From: Thiorhodococcus minor
Lineage (GTDB): Bacteria; Pseudomonadota; Gammaproteobacteria; Chromatiales; Chromatiaceae
Length of the DNA stretch: 42,817 nucleotides
Direction of reading: 5' to 3'
NCBI RefSeq assembly: GCF_010820565.1
Contig: NZ_JAAIJQ010000047.1
Coordinates: 1-42,817, forward strand
Below are positions 35,009-42,817 of the stretch, piece after piece; the first letter of the stretch is position 1; each line of letters starts with the position of its first letter. Under the pieces are notes generated by a model. The model was not told where the DNA came from, ran no database searches, and was given only the letters and a program-made list of their open reading frames with translations. The position numbers and the translations under genes are program-made.

Positions 35009-36805
35009 ATGAATCAGAACACTCCTCTCGGTATCACCGAAGTCGTCCTGCGCGATGCTCACCAATCTATCTTGGCGACGCGCATGCGCATCGAAGACAT
35101 GCTCCCGATCGCGGAGAAGCTGGATCAAGTCGGCTACTGGTCCATGGAGTCCTGGGGCGGCGCCACCTTCGACGCCTGCATCCGCTTCCTGGGCGAGGAT
35201 CCCTGGGAGCGCCTGCGCCAGCTCAAGGCAGCCATGCCAAACACGCCGCAGCAAATGCTGCTGCGCGGCCAGAACCTGCTGGGCTATCGTCACTACGCGG
35301 ACGACGTGGTGGAGAAGTTCGTCGAGCGTGCGGCCGTCAACGGCATCGGCGTCTTCCGCATCTTCGACGCCATGAACGACCTGCGCAATCTCGAGCAAGC
35401 CGTCCATGCGGCGCTCGCCACCGACGCCCATGCGCAGGGCACCATGTCCTACACCGTCAGCCCGGTCCACGACGTCCAATACTGGGTGGACATGGGCAAG
35501 CGCCTGGAGGACATGGGCTGCCATTCCATCTGCATCAAGGACATGGCGGGTCTGCTCCGCCCCTATGTCGCCGAGGAGCTGGTCACCAAGCTCAAATCCT
35601 CATGCTCGATCCCGATCGCCATGCACTGCCACGCCACCACAGGCTTGAGCACGGCGACCGTCGTCAAGGCGGCCGAGGCCGGTGTCGACATGGTGGACAC
35701 CGCCATCTCGTCCATGAGCATGACCTACGGCCACTCCCCATCCGAGTCGGTCGTCGCCATCATGCAGGGCACGCCGCGCGATACCGGGCTCAACCTGCTG
35801 CTGCTCGAAGAGATCGCGGCCTATTTCCGCGAGGTCCGCAAGAAGTACGCACGCTTCGAGGGCTCGCTCAAGGGCGTCGATTCCCGCATCCTGGTCGCGC
35901 AAGTCCCGGGCGGCATGCTGACCAACATGGAGAATCAGCTGCGCGAGCAAGGGGCCGAGGACCGGCTCGACGAGGTGCTCGCAGAGATCCCCAAGGTGCG
36001 TGAAGAGCTTGGCTTCTTGCCGCTCGTCACGCCAACCTCGCAGATCGTCGGCAGCCAAGCGGTTCTGAACGTCCTCATGGGCGAGCGCTACAAGAGCATC
36101 ACCAATGAGACGGCCGGCGTGCTCAAGGGCGCCTATGGCGCAACGCCAGCGCCCGTGGATACCGAGCTGCAGTCCCGCGTCCTGCGGCCGGGCGAGGAGC
36201 CCATCACCTGCCGCCCGGCGGACGACATCAACCCAGAGATGGACCGCCTGATCGAGGAGCTCGAAGGCATCGCCCGCGAGCGCAAGCTCGAGCTGGGCGA
36301 CAACGCTATCGACGACGCGCTCATCTACGCCATGTTCCCGCAGGTCGGGCTCAAGTTCCTAGAGAACCGCGGCAGCCCGGACGCCTTCGAGAAGGCCCCT
36401 TGGCTGATCGAAGACAAACCAGCCCCCGCCCCGGCCGCGCCCACCGCCGCGCCTGCCGGCGGCCCCGAGCGCTACCACATCGAGGTCAACGGCAAGGGCT
36501 ACGACGTGATCGTCTCGCCTCAGGGTGCCGTGCAGTCCATCGCGCCTGCCGCGACGGCCGCGCCCGCGGCGGTGCCGGCGGCCCCTGTCCAGGCCACCCT
36601 GGTCGAGGCACCGCTCGCCGGCAATATCGTCAAGGTCAACGTCAGCGTCGGTCAGCAGGTCGCCGCGGGCGACGTGGTGGTGGTGCTGGAAGCCATGAAG
36701 ATGGAGACCGAGGTCCGCGCGCCGTCAGCCGGCAGTGTCACCGAGATCCGGGTCAAGGAAGGCGACGCGGTCACGCTCGGATCGCCGCTGATCGGGCTGG
36801 GCTGA
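35009..36805 (+). CDS. oadA: Oxaloacetate decarboxylase alpha subunit OadA
   Basis: A 598-residue biotin-dependent carboxyltransferase. The N-terminal domain has [43 protein letters not shown] and [13 protein letters not shown], all metal- and substrate-binding blocks of the family. A Pro/Ala-rich hinge precedes the biotinyl domain, with EAMKMETEV carrying biotin on Lys564. It moves the carboxyl group from oxaloacetate to biotin for decarboxylation by OadB with Na+ export. The ATG at 35009 ([12 protein letters not shown]) fits the family; a GTG seven codons upstream is possible. The ribosome site is weak. Confidence 0.96.
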   Translation: MNQNTPLGITEVVLRDAHQSILATRMRIEDMLPIAEKLDQVGYWSMESWGGATFDACIRFLGEDPWERLRQLKAAMPNTPQQMLLRGQNLLGYRHYADDVVEKFVERAAVNGIGVFRIFDAMNDLRNLEQAVHAALATDAHAQGTMSYTVSPVHDVQYWVDMGKRLEDMGCHSICIKDMAGLLRPYVAEELVTKLKSSCSIPIAMHCHATTGLSTATVVKAAEAGVDMVDTAISSMSMTYGHSPSESVVAIMQGTPRDTGLNLLLLEEIAAYFREVRKKYARFEGSLKGVDSRILVAQVPGGMLTNMENQLREQGAEDRLDEVLAEIPKVREELGFLPLVTPTSQIVGSQAVLNVLMGERYKSITNETAGVLKGAYGATPAPVDTELQSRVLRPGEEPITCRPADDINPEMDRLIEELEGIARERKLELGDNAIDDALIYAMFPQVGLKFLENRGSPDAFEKAPWLIEDKPAPAPAAPTAAPAGGPERYHIEVNGKGYDVIVSPQGAVQSIAPAATAAPAAVPAAPVQATLVEAPLAGNIVKVNVSVGQQVAAGDVVVVLEAMKMETEVRAPSAGSVTEIRVKEGDAVTLGSPLIGLG

Positions 36806-36809
36806 GAAC

Positions 36810-37943
36810 ATGGATCAGTTCGAGAAGCTCTGGCTATCCATGGGGATCGCCAACCTGGAGTGGGGCCAGGGGCTGATGATGCTCGTTGGCTGCGGGCTCA
36901 TCTATCTGGCGATCGCCAAGAAGTTCGAGCCGCTCCTCCTGGTTCCCATCGGCTTCGGCGCGCTGCTGAGCAACATCCCGATCGCAGGGATCGGCGGGCC
37001 GGACGGCATGATCGGGATGATCTACCATGTCGGCGTCGAGACCGGCATCTTCCCGCTGCTCATCTTCATGGGCGTGGGCGCCCTGACCGACTTTGGCGCC
37101 CTGATCGCGCGACCTTCCACGCTCCTGCTCGGTGCTGCCGCCCAATTCGGCATCTTTGCAACCCTGATCGGTGCGGTTGCGCTCAACTTCCTGCCCGGAT
37201 TCAACTTCACGCTGCAAGACGCCTCCGCCATCGCCATCATCGGCGGCGCGGACGGCCCGACGGCCATCTTCCTCGCGTCCCGACTGGCGCCCGACCTGCT
37301 CGGCGCCATCGCCGTCGCCGCCTACTCCTACATGGCGCTGGTGCCCATCATTCAGCCGCCGATCATGCGGGCGCTGACGACCAAGGAAGAGCGCGCCGTC
37401 GTCATGCAGCAGCTGCGGCCGGTGTCGCGGCTCGAGCGTATCCTCTTCCCCCTCGTGGTGCTCATCCTCTGCGCCCTGCTGCTGCCGTCCGCGGCGCCGC
37501 TGATCGGCATGCTGATGTTCGGCAACCTGCTGCGCGAGGCCGGTGTGGTCGAGCGCCTGAGCCGTGCCGCACAGAACGAGATCATCAACATCGTGACCAT
37601 CATGCTTGGGCTGGCCGTCGGCTCCAAGCTGTCGGCGGACAAGTTTTTGGCAATGGAGACCCTGGGCATCCTGCTCCTCGGCGCGCTGGCCTTCTGCATC
37701 GGCACGGCCACGGGCGTCATCATGGGCAAGATCATGCACCGTGCGACAGGCGGCAAGATCAACCCGCTCATCGGCGCGGCCGGCGTCTCCGCCGTGCCAA
37801 TGGCCGCGCGCGTTGTCAACAAGGTCGGGCTCGAGGAAGACCACCACAACTTCCTGCTGATGCACGCCATGGGACCAAATGTCGCCGGCGTCCTGGGCTC
37901 CGCCGTCGCGGCGGGTATCCTGCTCGCGCTCGTCGGCAACTAG
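36810..37943 (+). CDS. oadB: Oxaloacetate decarboxylase beta subunit OadB
   Basis: A 377-residue polytopic membrane protein that decarboxylates carboxybiotin and pumps Na+ out. Family blocks are [73 protein letters not shown] and [18 protein letters not shown], ending in [18 protein letters not shown]. The Asp of IGGADGPT is in the Na+/carboxybiotin site region. It follows oadA by four bases. A near-perfect hairpin follows the stop (37959-37988). Confidence 0.96.
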   Translation: MDQFEKLWLSMGIANLEWGQGLMMLVGCGLIYLAIAKKFEPLLLVPIGFGALLSNIPIAGIGGPDGMIGMIYHVGVETGIFPLLIFMGVGALTDFGALIARPSTLLLGAAAQFGIFATLIGAVALNFLPGFNFTLQDASAIAIIGGADGPTAIFLASRLAPDLLGAIAVAAYSYMALVPIIQPPIMRALTTKEERAVVMQQLRPVSRLERILFPLVVLILCALLLPSAAPLIGMLMFGNLLREAGVVERLSRAAQNEIINIVTIMLGLAVGSKLSADKFLAMETLGILLLGALAFCIGTATGVIMGKIMHRATGGKINPLIGAAGVSAVPMAARVVNKVGLEEDHHNFLLMHAMGPNVAGVLGSAVAAGILLALVGN

Positions 37944-37958
37944 CCCCGCCAGGCTCGC

Positions 37959-37988
37959 GGCGCGCCAGCTTCCGCATGCTGGCACGCC
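37959..37988 (+). terminator. Hairpin downstream of oadB
   Basis: GGCGCGCCAGC (37959-37969) and GCTGGCACGCC (37978-37988) pair over 11 bases with one mismatch around an 8-base loop, 15 bases after the oadB stop. There is no T-run, so it is a terminator-like structure rather than a canonical intrinsic terminator. Confidence 0.5.
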
Positions 37989-38158
37989 GCCCCGCCGCCC
38001 CGCCGCCTGACGTCGCGAGCAAACCATCGCCAGTCAGGCGTCGACTGGCTCGCCGTCCCTCCATCCGTCGCCTTGATCCGCGAAGGCCGTCAAAGTACCC
38101 ATTGCCCGATCGGCCGCAAAATGTCCCCTGGACGCATCAGTGGGGAGCGCCAAGCCGA

Positions 38159-38950
38159 ATGCGCAAACGAGACTTCGAGCTCCTGGGCCTGCTCGCAGCC
38201 CTGACACTGGGCTGCATCTCATGTGCCCAGCCGTCACGACCCAGCCCATTCTCGGTGGAGCGCTTGGAAGCCGAGGAGCATGAGGCGGCACAAACCCCTT
38301 ACCCAGTGCAGGAAACGACCCGCGAGATCCTCGAGCGCACGAATGCGCTTCGTCACCTGCAGGGACTGCAATCGCTGACGAGGGACACCAGGCTCATGGC
38401 AGCTGCGGCAGACTTCGCCGCTTTCATGGCCCGGACGGACCAATATGGGCACGAAGCCGACGGAAGGACGCCAGCGGAACGTGCCAAGCGCGAGGGATAC
38501 GACTACTGCCTCCTCGCCGAGAACATCGCCTACTCTGGGTCGGCATCGGCCCCTCCCCCAAGTCAGGCCGCCCAGCGGCTCGTGGATGGCTGGCGCAGCT
38601 CGCCCGGTCATCGCAAGAACATGCTCGACCCGGACCTCACGGATGTCGGGATTGGCGTGGCGAGAAGCCCTGAGAGCGGCCGCCTCTATGCCGTACAGGT
38701 CTTCGGACAGCCCAAGTCGAGACGCCGCCTGTTGCGGATCACAAACGCCTCGGACGCGCCGGTCGAATACGCGCTCGGCGAACGACGCTACCCGCTTCCA
38801 GCCGGCTATACCCGGACCCACCAGATCTGCCGCGCTCGCCCCTTGCGCCTGGACGGCAAGCAAGGCGGACTGAACTTGCATCGCGACGGCGGCGGCCGTT
38901 TTATCGTCTCCGCAGCGAGCGTGGAGGCACCCACGCTCGTCGCGCGATGA
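38159..38950 (+). CDS. CAP/SCP-domain secreted lipoprotein
   Basis: A 263-residue exported protein. The signal region LLGLLAALTLGCISC suggests lipidation at Cys19 (or export and cleavage nearby). The CAP domain (about 50-195) shows ERTNALRHLQGL, YGHEADGRTPAERAKREGY with His98, AENIAYSG with Glu121, and VDGWRSSPGHRKNMLDP with His151, the usual conserved His/Glu cavity residues. A C-terminal extension of about 65 residues has β-like sequence. Bacterial CAP proteins have no settled function. The ATG at 38159 has GGGGAG about 12 bases upstream; a longer frame running back over oadB is antisense-like and not used. Confidence 0.85.
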   Translation: MRKRDFELLGLLAALTLGCISCAQPSRPSPFSVERLEAEEHEAAQTPYPVQETTREILERTNALRHLQGLQSLTRDTRLMAAAADFAAFMARTDQYGHEADGRTPAERAKREGYDYCLLAENIAYSGSASAPPPSQAAQRLVDGWRSSPGHRKNMLDPDLTDVGIGVARSPESGRLYAVQVFGQPKSRRRLLRITNASDAPVEYALGERRYPLPAGYTRTHQICRARPLRLDGKQGGLNLHRDGGGRFIVSAASVEAPTLVAR

Positions 38951-39863
38951 GGCTTGAAAGCGCTGTCAGCGGCCAGCTCAACGCTCTGGGCATCAGCCAA
39001 TGGGCGAGCGGCCGGTCGAGCAGAAGCTCAGGTGAAAATCCGATTTTCCTCACCCATCGGGTGAAGACCCTGCATCGGCCAACCGCCCGCCATTCCGTGC
39101 GTGCTTTGCGCCCGTGCGGCCCCAATTCCCTTCGTTGTCGCTCAGATTATTCCGCAAGACCTTCTGGGACTCTAGCCTGCCGATTCTGCCACGGCCGCTC
39201 CTGAGACTCGGGAGCCCTGAAGCCCTCGGCGTTACACAAGAGCGGTGGAAGTGTGCCAAGCAAGATTGGTCGCCGGACGTTTACCTGCGTCCTTAGTGAA
39301 ACCCTGACGTCTGGATCACGCGGAAAGCGGTCAAATGGCCTTGATCGTCAGTTGGACCGGTAGGGTGGACGAGCGCGAGAGACTGTGAAGAAATTCTGCG
39401 ATCTTCGCGGTGCGCTTGGATTACTCTCACAGTCTCGAGAGCGAAGTCCACCGAATCCCGCGCCGGCGTCGTGGGCTGCGCTGCGCTTGCTCAACCTCTG
39501 CGGGAGGCCGGGCCAATCGATGATCGACATCGGTCAAATCAGCCTGAGGCTCTGGTGTCTGGAGAGCGCGGTTTGGGATCGCTTTTGCCCGCTAATTAGG
39601 CATTCAGTTCTTCGTCATTACGAGAAACCGTGGTCCCCAGTTTCGCAGTCCGCAGTTTCGTCCCCGGTTTCGTTCTTTACATCTCGGCACACGGAATGCG
39701 GTCGAGAGAGCGGGGAAAGGAGCCCGGATCTAAAGTCGCCTCGCCGTCGCTCGTACCCCTTAGCGACGACCGCAGGCTGAGATCGCCTTTGGCCTCCGTC
39801 GTACCGCTCATTCAAGCCATGATCGAGCCTCTGAGGCAATCCGACAGGCATCTCGCTCCGCCA
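38951..39863. other. Gene-free, repeat-bearing region beside the ABC-3C operon
   Basis: About 0.9 kb with no recognised gene. It contains a TCACCC/GGGTGA palindrome (39050-39064), the uninterrupted copy of the composite repeat (39338-39536), and a pyrimidine-rich stretch with repeated 'AGTTTCG' phrases near 39637-39670. It forms the boundary between ordinary chromosomal genes and the defence-type operon. Confidence 0.55.
39338..39536 (+). repeat. Dispersed composite repeat, copy 2 (uninterrupted)
   Basis: Reverse complement of 14172-14460 without the nested insertion. The core is an 89-bp imperfect palindrome from GGTGGAC (39364-39370) to GTCCACC (39446-39452), with arms that both contain GAGACTGTGA-like sequence. 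Flanks shared with the other copy extend to GGCCTTGATCGTCAGTTGG on one side and GGCCGGGCCAATCGATGATCGAC on the other, in part with mismatches. Confidence 0.8.
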
Positions 39864-41588
39864 TCAATAATGCATATCGACCTGCACACCCAACAGTTTC
39901 TCCTCCGCTGCGCGATCCCCAAGGGCAAGCACTGTGTTCGCTGTGATCATTGCCCGCTCTTCCTCCGTGAGGTAGTCCGCCATTCCCTCGATCTGGTCTT
40001 CATTGAGGGTGGCGATATACTGGCAGCCGCGGCGAGCGGTGATATCACGAGCGATGCGGAAGGCCTCTGCCCGTTGGCGCGGATCCATGTCGCTGAAGAG
40101 GCGACTGTCGTGAAAGACGAGGTTGATGTGGTGGTTACGACCTGCGGTGAGCAGGGTTAGGTCGTAGCAGAAAATGCGGGCCTCGTTGATGCCGTCCGAG
40201 GCGTCGTTCTCGATACGGACCTCGAAGTTGAAGCGAACCTGGTTCTCTCCGTCGTTGTTGCGCAGTGTCAGACCTGCGGGGGAATCCGGATAGAGCCGAC
40301 GACTCAGGCCCTTGAAGACACCATTGACCTCATCCAGCCGCGGGTGGATCTGGGCAAGGTACGCGTTAGTCCGCAGAACCTCTTGCTGCATCGCACCCTT
40401 GGTCGTCGCCAGTTCGTCGCTCCAGCGCCGACCTAAGGCCCGATAATCGTCGAGCTTCTGGGCCTTGGCCTTAAGGCTAGCGATCTCGTTTCCTATCGCG
40501 ACGAAGTAATCCAGTGCGCGGCTGCGACCGAGAAAGGCAGTCTTCTCGTTCAGCGCATCGTTGAGCGCGCGAATCGATTGCTCCTTGTTGGCGAACTCGC
40601 GCTCCAAGCGCCGGCGCTCCTGGGACAGCCGAGTGACCCGATTGTCGACCAGGTGGCGGTGGAACTCCTGGACCTCCTCCAAACGTCGCAGGGTTTCCGG
40701 GCGAAACGCCGACCCGAGTTCTCGGTAGGCGGTCTCGATGCGATCCGGGGTGATGTCTGGACGGACCTTCAGACTCTTGTCGATGTTGTCTATTGCATTC
40801 CGCAGGATGACGGCGCGATTCCTTAGCGCTTGCAGCTCGATGCCAAGGTCGTTTGCCTCTTTCTCTACCTGGTAGTAGTCGTCGGCTACCTCGAAGGAAC
40901 GCTGGTTTGCTTCCAACTGCGTAATGCGCTCTTGGAGGAACGAAAGCTCGATCTCCACGTCCTTGTTAGCCGTGTAGAATTCCCTGAGCACGGGATCATT
41001 CTTGAGACTCTTATTCGAATCCTGAATACGCTTCAGCCGCTGATTGAGGCGAGCCTTTTCGGCAACGAGGTCAACATCGAGCCCGAGCAGAAAGATGTTC
41101 CGAATCAGTTTCTCATACGGCGAGTGATCGCTGCTCGTATGCTCTGCTTCGACATAGTCCGCCTTGCCGCGGCGCAGAAACTTGTAGAGCAGAGGACGAA
41201 AGCTCAATCCGTCTACGCCCGAGGGCAGGTCGAAGGCAAGGCAAGCAAGGTGTTCACGAAGATCCTTGAGCTTCATCTCCTGCCCATCGAAAACTACGAT
41301 GTTCTGACGGCTCGTGTTACGCGAGATGCGGTGGTTGTTGCCTCTGTTCTCGAACCTGAGGCTGAACTCCCAATCGGGGATGGCCTCCTGGAAGGCATTG
41401 ACCTTGTTGGAGCCGAGGCAAAAGTGGATCAGCGCGATTGCGAGCGATTTGCCGACCCCGTTGTAGGTCTTGTCGCTGTCCCCGTCCTCCTTTTGCGATC
41501 TCCCGCCGACGATCAGACTCAGTCCGTCAGGATTGAATCGCACCGGCCGAAAGGATGCACGATCCGCTGTTAGTTCGATAAGGCGCAT
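39864..41588 (-). CDS. ABC-3C system ABC ATPase, DUF2326 family
   Basis: A 574-residue SMC/Rad50-like ATPase. The N-terminal half-domain has Walker A NGVGKS (43-48; Lys47, Ser48). A long coiled-coil region (about 170-420) is followed by the C-terminal DUF2326 half, with Walker B-like INLVFHDS (488-495, Asp494) and the following SDMDPRQRAEAFRIARDI and YIATLNEDQI. This is the ATPase of ABC-three-component systems, predicted biological-conflict modules. It overlaps the end of the middle-component gene by 19 bases, so translation is coupled. Its coding sequence looks less GC-rich than the neighbouring chromosome. The ATPase probably senses a nucleic-acid or replication structure and licenses the effector; that is inference. 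Confidence 0.9.
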   Translation of the reverse strand: MRLIELTADRASFRPVRFNPDGLSLIVGGRSQKEDGDSDKTYNGVGKSLAIALIHFCLGSNKVNAFQEAIPDWEFSLRFENRGNNHRISRNTSRQNIVVFDGQEMKLKDLREHLACLAFDLPSGVDGLSFRPLLYKFLRRGKADYVEAEHTSSDHSPYEKLIRNIFLLGLDVDLVAEKARLNQRLKRIQDSNKSLKNDPVLREFYTANKDVEIELSFLQERITQLEANQRSFEVADDYYQVEKEANDLGIELQALRNRAVILRNAIDNIDKSLKVRPDITPDRIETAYRELGSAFRPETLRRLEEVQEFHRHLVDNRVTRLSQERRRLEREFANKEQSIRALNDALNEKTAFLGRSRALDYFVAIGNEIASLKAKAQKLDDYRALGRRWSDELATTKGAMQQEVLRTNAYLAQIHPRLDEVNGVFKGLSRRLYPDSPAGLTLRNNDGENQVRFNFEVRIENDASDGINEARIFCYDLTLLTAGRNHHINLVFHDSRLFSDMDPRQRAEAFRIARDITARRGCQYIATLNEDQIEGMADYLTEEERAMITANTVLALGDRAAEEKLLGVQVDMHY

Positions 41589-41824
41589 CGTTCCAGTCGT
41601 CCATCGCGATTCAGGGCGACGGCCCCGACGGCGAACAGGATATCCACGGAAAGCACGAGGTTGTCGAATGTGTGCGTGGCTGGAAATGCGCCACCTTGCA
41701 TCTTGGAATGCACCTCCTTCCAGAGTGTATCGATACTTTTTGGGGCATCGAGTGTCTCTAGAACGAGGGCGCCCAGCCCGAGCAGGGACTCGGCGAAGCG
41801 TATGTGTTTATCCGGCAGGACCAT
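41570..41824 (-). CDS. ABC-3C middle component (MC6-like)
   Basis: An 84-residue protein starting MVLPDKHIRFAESLLGLGA, with SIDTLWKEV, the FDNLVLSVDILFAVGAV block and a final NRDGRL. It matches the pattern I know for ABC-3C middle component 6, a small winged-helix-like linker between effector and ATPase. The ATG at 41824 lies one base after the effector stop (TGAGATG); a start ten codons earlier (41854) is also open but would overlap the effector. The gene overlaps the ATPase start by 19 bases. Confidence 0.85.
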   Translation of the reverse strand: MVLPDKHIRFAESLLGLGALVLETLDAPKSIDTLWKEVHSKMQGGAFPATHTFDNLVLSVDILFAVGAVALNRDGRLERCALSN

Positions 41825-41825
41825 C

Positions 41826-42749
41826 TCAGGTCTCGGGATCCTCGAAGATGTCACATGACTCGAAGAAAACTGCCATGATTGCCAGGGCAGCCTCTTGGAG
41901 CTCCTTTCGCTTCCTGCGGTTCTGCGTCTGCGGTGTGATTCTGGCGAGAATTTCCAGGAAGCGCTGATCCGGAATCGTCACCTCGTCGATCTTGCCGCCC
42001 CCGGAAAGCTCGACCTCCAGAACGTCAAGATAGTGCCCGTTGAGGGTATCGCGAACGGCCTGACGAGCGAATTCGCTGTTGGCGGCGAAATACTCCTCGA
42101 CGGCCCCGGAATGGTAGGACGCAGCATTCAGCAGACCGCCGGCAGCATCCAAGCCGTTGAACCGTATCTTTTCGCTGAAATCCGGTGCATGGAGTTTGCC
42201 CGCTCGAACGAGGTCGAGCGGATTCTCCAGCACATGCCGGATGACCTCTCCAAGCACCGAATAATCGAGCAAGGGATCGGATTCCGGGTCTGGAATGAAG
42301 CCGATAATCGATACGATTGCATCATCGCTCAGCGAGAAGAACTCCTCTTCCAGGTGTCTTGTGAGGAACGGCTCACAGCACTCAAGGCCATATTGCTGGC
42401 GGATTCGCTCCATCGCTTCGTGGATGCTCGGAAACACCGCCCCCGACAGGCGATCATTGAGCACGAAGTAGAACTCTCGGATACCGCTGGGAAAGATCCC
42501 TGCCCAGTGATGATGAAGTCCCTCGAAATCCTGCTCCAGTTTGTCGAGCGCATCCTGCTCTCGCCTACGCAGGTCTTCCGGCGCGTAGACTTGATAATAC
42601 CGGCCAGCAAGAGGCTCGAATCCATCATTCTTGCGGTCACCAAGTCTCCCCTGGGGTTTGACCTGTCGGAATCCAGATCGCGAAGCCAACATGATTTCCG
42701 TGAAAAGCTGCTCGAATTCGCTGCCGGATGCCTTCAGAATCGGGTGCAA
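41826..42749 (-). CDS. ABC-3C effector: nuclease-like N-terminus with C-terminal ABC-3C domain
   Basis: At least 307 residues. The N-terminal part has the pattern FEQLFTEIM, GRLGDRKNDGF (Asp38, Lys40, Asp42) and YYQVYAPED (Gln53), resembling Mrr-like restriction-endonuclease folds with a QxY/QxK variant of the active site. The C-terminal half is helical and should be the ABC-3C C-terminal domain that meets the middle component. The start is uncertain: 42749 is TTG, no ATG lies nearby in frame, and the frame stays open to the window edge, so the true start may be a little upstream or outside the window. It is the first gene of the operon. Confidence 0.78.
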   Translation of the reverse strand: MHPILKASGSEFEQLFTEIMLASRSGFRQVKPQGRLGDRKNDGFEPLAGRYYQVYAPEDLRRREQDALDKLEQDFEGLHHHWAGIFPSGIREFYFVLNDRLSGAVFPSIHEAMERIRQQYGLECCEPFLTRHLEEEFFSLSDDAIVSIIGFIPDPESDPLLDYSVLGEVIRHVLENPLDLVRAGKLHAPDFSEKIRFNGLDAAGGLLNAASYHSGAVEEYFAANSEFARQAVRDTLNGHYLDVLEVELSGGGKIDEVTIPDQRFLEILARITPQTQNRRKRKELQEAALAIMAVFFESCDIFEDPET

Positions 42750-42817
42750 CCTGCCGAGCGCGCCCGATCTGCGTACACGAAGTTGTGATCTTTGACCTGG
42801 GTGAGTTGGCAGGAGAG

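Noticed and set aside
36860-38158. A long plus-strand frame running through oadB into the CAP-domain gene
   Set aside because: The part over oadB is a shadow frame rich in Arg, His and Pro; only the part from 38159 has a signal peptide and CAP motifs.
38951-39863. tRNA or attachment site flanking the ABC-3C operon
   Set aside because: No tRNA-like T-loop and acceptor pattern, integrase, or second copy of a core site was visible in the window.

Overview
The window is uniformly GC-rich except near its right end. It reads as a chromosome segment of a gammaproteobacterium. The run rpe-gph-trpE-trpG-trpD, a Tas-type aldo/keto reductase, YjgR, MlaC-like and DUF3422 proteins and a Na+-pumping oxaloacetate decarboxylase fit a purple sulfur bacterium of the Chromatiaceae or a close relative. 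That placement is inferred from gene content and style, not from a marker gene. I see no rRNA, tRNA, CRISPR array, transposase or prophage gene.

Layout. 1-6 kb (minus strand): rpe, gph, a probable 16-residue trp leader peptide with two Trp codons, then trpE, trpG and trpD, with a CbiM-like membrane protein upstream. 6-13.5 kb: tas (+); a ketohexokinase-like PfkB kinase overlapping a coiled-coil/membrane/SUMF1-fold protein (-); a DUF3422 protein (+); two tandem membrane-anchored retropepsin-like proteases and a periplasmic MlaC/Ttg2D-type protein (-). 13.5-14.6 kb is a gene-free, repeat-rich stretch in which one small palindromic element is nested inside another. 14.6-24.6 kb (minus strand) is a signalling locus: TonB-dependent receptor, YfiR-family periplasmic protein, CHASE8 hybrid histidine kinase, and a 1526-residue multidomain protein whose kinase core and EAL domain look degenerate while two receivers, an HPt and a GGDEF domain look intact. 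24.9-31.2 kb: GNAT acetyltransferase, helical lipoprotein, YjgR ATPase, rhodanese lipoprotein, an unknown four-helix membrane protein, a secreted cyclophilin and an exported ATP-dependent DNA ligase. 31.4-33.7 kb: a 747-residue 2OG-Fe(II) oxygenase-domain protein. 34.7-37.9 kb: oadG-oadA-oadB. 38.2-39 kb: a CAP-domain lipoprotein. 39-39.9 kb: a second copy of the repeat seen at 14.2 kb. 39.9-42.8 kb (minus strand): three tightly coupled genes forming an ABC-three-component (ABC-3C) conflict system, namely a nuclease-like effector, middle component 6 and a DUF2326 ABC ATPase.

The main points of interest are the ABC-3C operon at the right edge; the likely trp leader peptide with an in-frame 15-bp duplication; the receptor/YfiR/CHASE8/degenerate-hybrid signalling locus; the nested palindromic elements with a datable insertion order; and the triple 13-bp direct repeat just upstream of the mlaC-like gene.
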